Below, in pieces: positions 58,995-64,000 of a stretch of 64,000 bases of DNA. The position numbers and the translations under genes were made by a program. Each line of letters opens with the position of its first letter. Within the stretch, counting starts at the first letter, position 1. Origin of the DNA: Acinetobacter sp. XS-4 (GTDB lineage: Bacteria > Pseudomonadota > Gammaproteobacteria > Pseudomonadales > Moraxellaceae); the NCBI RefSeq assembly GCF_023920705.1, contig NZ_CP094657.1, forward strand, positions 2,046,001-2,110,000, read 5' to 3'. The notes below the pieces were generated by a model that saw only the letters and a list, made by a program, of their open reading frames with translations, did not search any database and was not told where the DNA came from.

Positions 58995-60053
58995 TTATTC
59001 AGCCAAAATTCTATCAAGTACCCTCACCCAATTATTAAGACATATATTTTCAATCAGTGTTTTAGAATAACCACGCTGTTGCATAAGCTCAATTAAGTGA
59101 TGTAGCCCCGTTACATCTTCAAGCTCAGTAGCAATGAGTGCACCATCAAAGTCTGAACCAAAACCTACATGTTCTTCGCCCAAATGATCCATTAAATATT
59201 CTAAATGTTCTAAAATTACATCGATGGATGTATCAGCATTGCGTTGTCCATCCGATCGTAAAAAAGCAACATCGAAATTTACCCCCACCACGCCTTTACT
59301 TTCTCGGATTGCTTTGAGCTGTAGGTCAGTTAAGTTACGTGCTTGAGGACATAAAACATGCGCATTAGAGTGCGTTGCTACGATTGGCTGCTGCAATATA
59401 TCTACCGTATTCCAAAAAGCTTGTTCATTCATATGAGAAACATCAATCACCATCTTTTTATCGGCACAGCGTTTTATAAAGTCTTTGCCATCGCTCGTAA
59501 GACCTGCTCCAGTGTCGGGTGAATGAGGAAACTTAGCATTTAAACCATGTCCAAAGCGGCTCGGTCTATTCCAGAGTGGACCAATACTACGCAGACCTCT
59601 TTCATAAAATACATCGAGTAAATCAGGGTTGTGCTGTAAAGCTTCAGCACCTTCCATATGCAACATAATTGCTAGTTTTTGCTCTGCTCGGCAATCCTGA
59701 ATATTTTGAACCGATGTGCAAATTTTAATATTTTTAGAATGCTGAGCGAGTTGATGAGCTAAATCGAGTTGTTCCAAGCAAATTTGTTCAATTTGCTGTT
59801 GTGTAAAATCAGAAGCATTTTGATCAAATAGCTTATTGGGATGGTTCTGTTGAACATAGCCATATGGAGGCAAAAAAATCGCAAACATTCCTCCAATAAA
59901 ACCAGCTTCTTGACAGCGTTTTAGATCGAGATGACCTGCTAAACGTTCATGAATAAAAGCATTTACTGGATCTGGATGATCACTTAGCCATAACCGTGTT
60001 AAAGCATCATTATGCCCATCAAAAACTGGAATATGGCTAGGCTTCATGGGCAT
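58995..60053 (-). CDS. Membrane dipeptidase-type (peptidase M19) protein of the PQQ operon
   Basis: A 352-residue zinc dipeptidase of the renal dipeptidase family. The metal ligands are visible in FDGHNDALTR (His and Asp), the bridging Glu in MLHMEGAEAL, and further His residues in VIDVSHMNE and VATHSNAHVL. It follows pqqE by 12 bp on the same strand and is probably last in the pqq operon. It may trim the peptide left after the Glu-Tyr crosslink is excised from PqqA, a role filled by other peptidases in other species. That role is inferred from position only. Confidence 0.85.
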   Translation of the reverse strand: MPMKPSHIPVFDGHNDALTRLWLSDHPDPVNAFIHERLAGHLDLKRCQEAGFIGGMFAIFLPPYGYVQQNHPNKLFDQNASDFTQQQIEQICLEQLDLAHQLAQHSKNIKICTSVQNIQDCRAEQKLAIMLHMEGAEALQHNPDLLDVFYERGLRSIGPLWNRPSRFGHGLNAKFPHSPDTGAGLTSDGKDFIKRCADKKMVIDVSHMNEQAFWNTVDILQQPIVATHSNAHVLCPQARNLTDLQLKAIRESKGVVGVNFDVAFLRSDGQRNADTSIDVILEHLEYLMDHLGEEHVGFGSDFDGALIATELEDVTGLHHLIELMQQRGYSKTLIENICLNNWVRVLDRILAE

Positions 60054-60065
60054 TCCTATTACTTG

Positions 60066-61497
<1,432 letters not shown>

Positions 61498-61501
<4 letters not shown>

Positions 61502-62256
61502 TTAAATAGTCCTTTGTGCCAAACCCGTTTGCTTGTCACAGTGTGATATGGTGCTTCATTGTGAACATGTGCAAGTGTTAAAGCATCTAAAATGGTCCAT
61601 AAAATATCCAGTTTAAACTGCAATATTTCAAGCATTCGCTCTTGTTGCTCAAAAGTTGTAAATGAATCAAGCGTAATCGTTAAACCATGTTCAACGTCAC
61701 GACGTGCCTGACTTAAACGAGAACGGAAATACTCATAGCCTTTATCATCAATCCATGAATAGTGCTGCGGCCATGAATCAAGTCGCGACTGATGAATTTG
61801 TGGGGCAAAAAGTTCAGTTAAAGAGCTACTTGCTGCTTCACGCCATGAAGCACGGCGTGCAAAGTTCACATATGCATCTACGGCAAAGCGCACACCTGGT
61901 AATACCAGTTCTTCAGAAATAACTTGTTCACGACTCAAGCCCACAGATTCAGCTAACTGCAACCATGCTTCTCGACCACCACCATCAGGATATTCACCAT
62001 CTTGGTCGATCATGCGTTGAATCCATTCTTGACGGACTCGCTGGTCGGGGCAATTTGCCATAATGGCTGCATCTTTAAGCGGAATATTAATTTGATAGTA
62101 ATATCGGTTTGCCACCCAAGCCTGAATTTGCTGTTGAGTTGCTCGCCCTTCATACATCATCACGTGAAATGGATGATAGATATGATAGTACTGGCCTTTA
62201 TCAATAATGGCTTGTTGGAATTGTTCTGTTGTTAAAGCTTCAGGTGTTTGAGTCAT
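61498..62256 (-). CDS. pqqC: PqqC, PQQ synthase
   Basis: A 252-residue cofactor-free oxidase that performs the last ring closure and eight-electron oxidation to PQQ. Family features are [40 protein letters not shown] and [16 protein letters not shown], with active-site His and Arg residues in them. Length is standard. It lies 8 bp after pqqB. Confidence 0.96.
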
Positions 62257-62264
62257 GTTTCACC

Positions 62265-63176
62265 TTAGAGTTCAATCTGCATGCCATCATAGGCAACCTC
62301 TACGCCATTTGCTTTAAGCTCAGCAAACTGGCTAGAGTTTTCATTTAAAATTGGATTAGTATTGTTAATATGAATCAGCACTTTTTTAGGTGTACTCAGC
62401 TGATTTAAATAAGACAGAGAACCACCTTCTCCACTAATATATAAATGCCCCATTTCACGGCCAGTTTTAGTTCCAACCCCTGTTTGCTGCATTTCATCGT
62501 CTGTCCAAAGCGTACCATCAATCATGACGCAGTCTGAACTCTGCATAATCTGCATGATTTGGTCATCAATTTTTCCAAGACCCGGTGCATAGAACAACTG
62601 CTTTTGTGTTTTATGATCTTTGATAATTAAAGCAATATTGTCGCCGTCATGTGGATCATGTCGATGCGGTGAATATGGTGGCGCTGCACTTTTAATAATT
62701 AAAGGCAAAAATTCTAAATTTTCAAAACCATCAATTTTAAAGGCTTGTTTAGGATTAATTTCATTGTATTGAAGACCACCATTCCAGTGTTTAAGCATAT
62801 TAAATACTGGAAAGCCGCTCGTTAAATCTTGGTAGACCATTTCTGTACACCACACATTCATTGGGCAACCTTCACGTAAGGTTAAAAGCCCAGTGGTATG
62901 GTCTAACTGACTATCCATTAAAATAACGCTTGTTATTCCCGTATCACGCAATTTACGCGCTGGTTGAGCTGCTTTAAATTCGAAAAGTTGCTGACGGATA
63001 TCAGGTGATGCGTTTAATAAAACCCAGTCTATTCCATTTTCAGAAATAGCAATTGATGATTGAGTACGGGCTTTGGCTTGGATTGAACCTGTGCGCACAC
63101 CATGACAATTCGGGCAATTACAATTCCACTGCGGGAACCCGCCTCCGGCAGCTGAACCTAAAACATAAATATACAT
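62265..63176 (-). CDS. pqqB: PqqB, PQQ pathway metallo-beta-lactamase-fold oxygenase
   Basis: A 303-residue protein with the metallo-beta-lactamase fold. The N-terminal [22 protein letters not shown] with its Cys cluster, [17 protein letters not shown] and [14 protein letters not shown] are PqqB hallmarks. It is thought to hydroxylate the Tyr-derived part of the intermediate. It is first of the pqqBCDE genes, separated from pqqA by a hairpin. Confidence 0.95.
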   Translation of the reverse strand: MYIYVLGSAAGGGFPQWNCNCPNCHGVRTGSIQAKARTQSSIAISENGIDWVLLNASPDIRQQLFEFKAAQPARKLRDTGITSVILMDSQLDHTTGLLTLREGCPMNVWCTEMVYQDLTSGFPVFNMLKHWNGGLQYNEINPKQAFKIDGFENLEFLPLIIKSAAPPYSPHRHDPHDGDNIALIIKDHKTQKQLFYAPGLGKIDDQIMQIMQSSDCVMIDGTLWTDDEMQQTGVGTKTGREMGHLYISGEGGSLSYLNQLSTPKKVLIHINNTNPILNENSSQFAELKANGVEVAYDGMQIEL

Positions 63177-63201
63177 AAAATTAATATCTTATTAGAAAGA
63201 G

Positions 63202-63230
63202 ATAAGCCCTAGAACAAGACTAGGGCTTAT
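63202..63230 (-). promoter_or_regulatory. Hairpin between pqqA and pqqB
   Basis: A perfect 11-bp stem (ATAAGCCCTAG with its complement) around a 7-base loop lies 22 bp beyond the pqqA stop. There is no long T tail, so it may act as a partial terminator or an mRNA stabiliser that raises pqqA over pqqBCDE. Confidence 0.6.
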
Positions 63231-63252
63231 GACATATTTGGATGAAACTGAA

Positions 63253-63327
63253 TTAACGTGCTTCGAAGTACATAGTAACTTCAAAACCAATACGTAAATC
63301 AGTAAAAGCTGGTTTAGTCCATTGCAT
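63253..63327 (-). CDS. pqqA: PqqA, PQQ precursor peptide, 24 residues
   Basis: The frame from ATG 63327-63325 (GGAG upstream) to stop 63253 encodes 24 residues, MQWTKPAFTDLRIGFEVTMY followed by FEAR. It has the conserved Glu16 and Tyr20 (E-x-x-x-Y) that are crosslinked by PqqE and become PQQ. PQQ is the cofactor of periplasmic dehydrogenases such as glucose dehydrogenase. It is the first gene of the operon. Confidence 0.96.
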   Translation of the reverse strand: MQWTKPAFTDLRIGFEVTMYFEAR

Positions 63328-63510
63328 AAATTATCTCCGGTTCATATTAATCTTGTGAAATGAATCACTTGATTAAATCTTATAAGGTCATTAAAAATTT
63401 ATTCTAAATAAAAAAAATGGGTTTGTAGACAAGCGTTGGCTAAGATATTGTTCGATAATTGTGTTTTTTGTCCAAATTTTATTATTTCACACATATTCAA
63501 ATAAACTTCT

Positions 63511-63551
63511 AAGAAGACACAACAGTTTAAAATACCATTGTGTCTTCTTTT
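63511..63551. terminator. Terminator after ppk
   Basis: AAGAAGACACAA and TTGTGTCTTCTT form a 12-bp perfect stem around a 15-base loop with T run, just beyond the ppk stop codon. Confidence 0.85.
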
Positions 63552-64000
63552 TTACCCAAGTAAGTTCATTAAATGTTGTTGTGCAATATGAAGGTGCTGC
63601 CCACGTTTAGGTTGGTCTTGTACCCATGTTCCATCTGCTTGTAATTCCCAAGCTTGACGATTGTCTTTTAGATAATTATTTAAACCATCTTCTATGATTT
63701 GTTTCTTTAATTTTTTATCTTCAATAGGGAAACAAGTTTCTATACGAGAGAACAAGTTACGACCCATCCAGTCAGCACTAGCACAGTAAACCTTTGTATC
63801 ACCATCATTGTAAAAATAGTAAACGCGAGTATGTTCTAAATAACGACCAACAATTGAGCGTACACGAATATTTTCGGATAAACCCGCAACTTGTGGTCTT
63901 AAGCAACAAATTGAACGAATAATTAAATCAATTTGTACGCCTGCTTGTGATGCCTTATAAAGTGCACTGATTAGCTGAGGCTCAGTGAGTGCATTCACTT
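63552..64000 (-). CDS. ppk: Polyphosphate kinase 1, C-terminal part only
   Basis: The last 149 or so residues of Ppk1, cut by the window edge. The C2 domain signatures [36 protein letters not shown] and [14 protein letters not shown] are present. Ppk1 makes polyphosphate from ATP and is normally about 690 residues. The gene enters from the right on the minus strand, so its start is outside. It is unrelated by position to the PQQ operon beyond orientation. Confidence 0.93.
   Translation of the reverse strand, partial: VNALTEPQLISALYKASQAGVQIDLIIRSICCLRPQVAGLSENIRVRSIVGRYLEHTRVYYFYNDGDTKVYCASADWMGRNLFSRIETCFPIEDKKLKKQIIEDGLNNYLKDNRQAWELQADGTWVQDQPKRGQHLHIAQQHLMNLLG

Overview
The window looks like a chromosomal segment of an Acinetobacter, most likely of the calcoaceticus-baumannii group. 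The evidence is about 40% GC by eye, A/T-rich spacers, a pqqABCDE operon with the 24-residue PqqA, an FrmA/AdhC-type dehydrogenase, a chaperone-usher pilus locus, and Acinetobacter-style TonB and catalase-like lipoproteins. No tRNA, rRNA, CRISPR array or intact insertion sequence was seen.

Positions 1-42.4 kb form one large organosulfur-scavenging island. It holds a partial ExbB and TonB at the left edge, a second complete TonB-ExbB-ExbD set, three TonB-dependent receptors, and two SsuABC-like transporters (one with a fused double permease and no binding protein). It also has an oligopeptide-type ABC transporter, an orphan paralogue of its binding protein, and four SsuD/DszA-type flavin-dependent (LLM) monooxygenases. 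One DszC/SfnB-like acyl-CoA-dehydrogenase-fold oxygenase and two proteins carrying the Cys, His, Arg and Gly-Gly active-site pattern of the sulfinate desulfinase DszB are present. The rest is a class II aldolase-like protein, a secreted esterase, an asymmetric ABC exporter pair, a tatABC set, and an SfnR-like sigma-54 activator. Both oligopeptide-type binding proteins have twin-arginine lipoprotein leaders, which links them to the Tat genes.

Regulation can be read from the sequence. Eleven sites match the sigma-54 consensus GG-N10-GC and sit just upstream of gene starts. Each of the eight intergenic regions holding them also carries one to three 16-bp inverted repeats close to TGTTG-N6-CAACA, about 60-140 bp upstream of the -24 element. 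I infer that the SfnR-like protein (20678-21754) binds these repeats and drives the whole island under sulfur limitation. The predicted proteins fit this: two receptors of about 800 residues have no Met or Cys after the signal peptide, and both TonB proteins have none beyond the initiator.

Positions 42.4-50.1 kb carry a decayed transposase-like remnant, a long A/T-rich spacer, a small secreted protein, and a pilus operon (major pilin, chaperone, usher, tip-type subunit, unknown secreted protein). The pilin mRNA appears to begin with a stem-loop and to be followed by an attenuating terminator. Positions 50.1-58.4 kb hold frmA, an unrecognised 623-residue protein with hints of a TIM-barrel hydrolase, a catalase-like lipoprotein, a phospholipase D/cardiolipin synthase-type protein, a uracil-DNA-glycosylase-family protein and two small genes. 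After two candidate small RNAs comes the PQQ operon (pqqA-B-C-D-E plus a membrane-dipeptidase-type gene) on the minus strand, and the window ends inside ppk.
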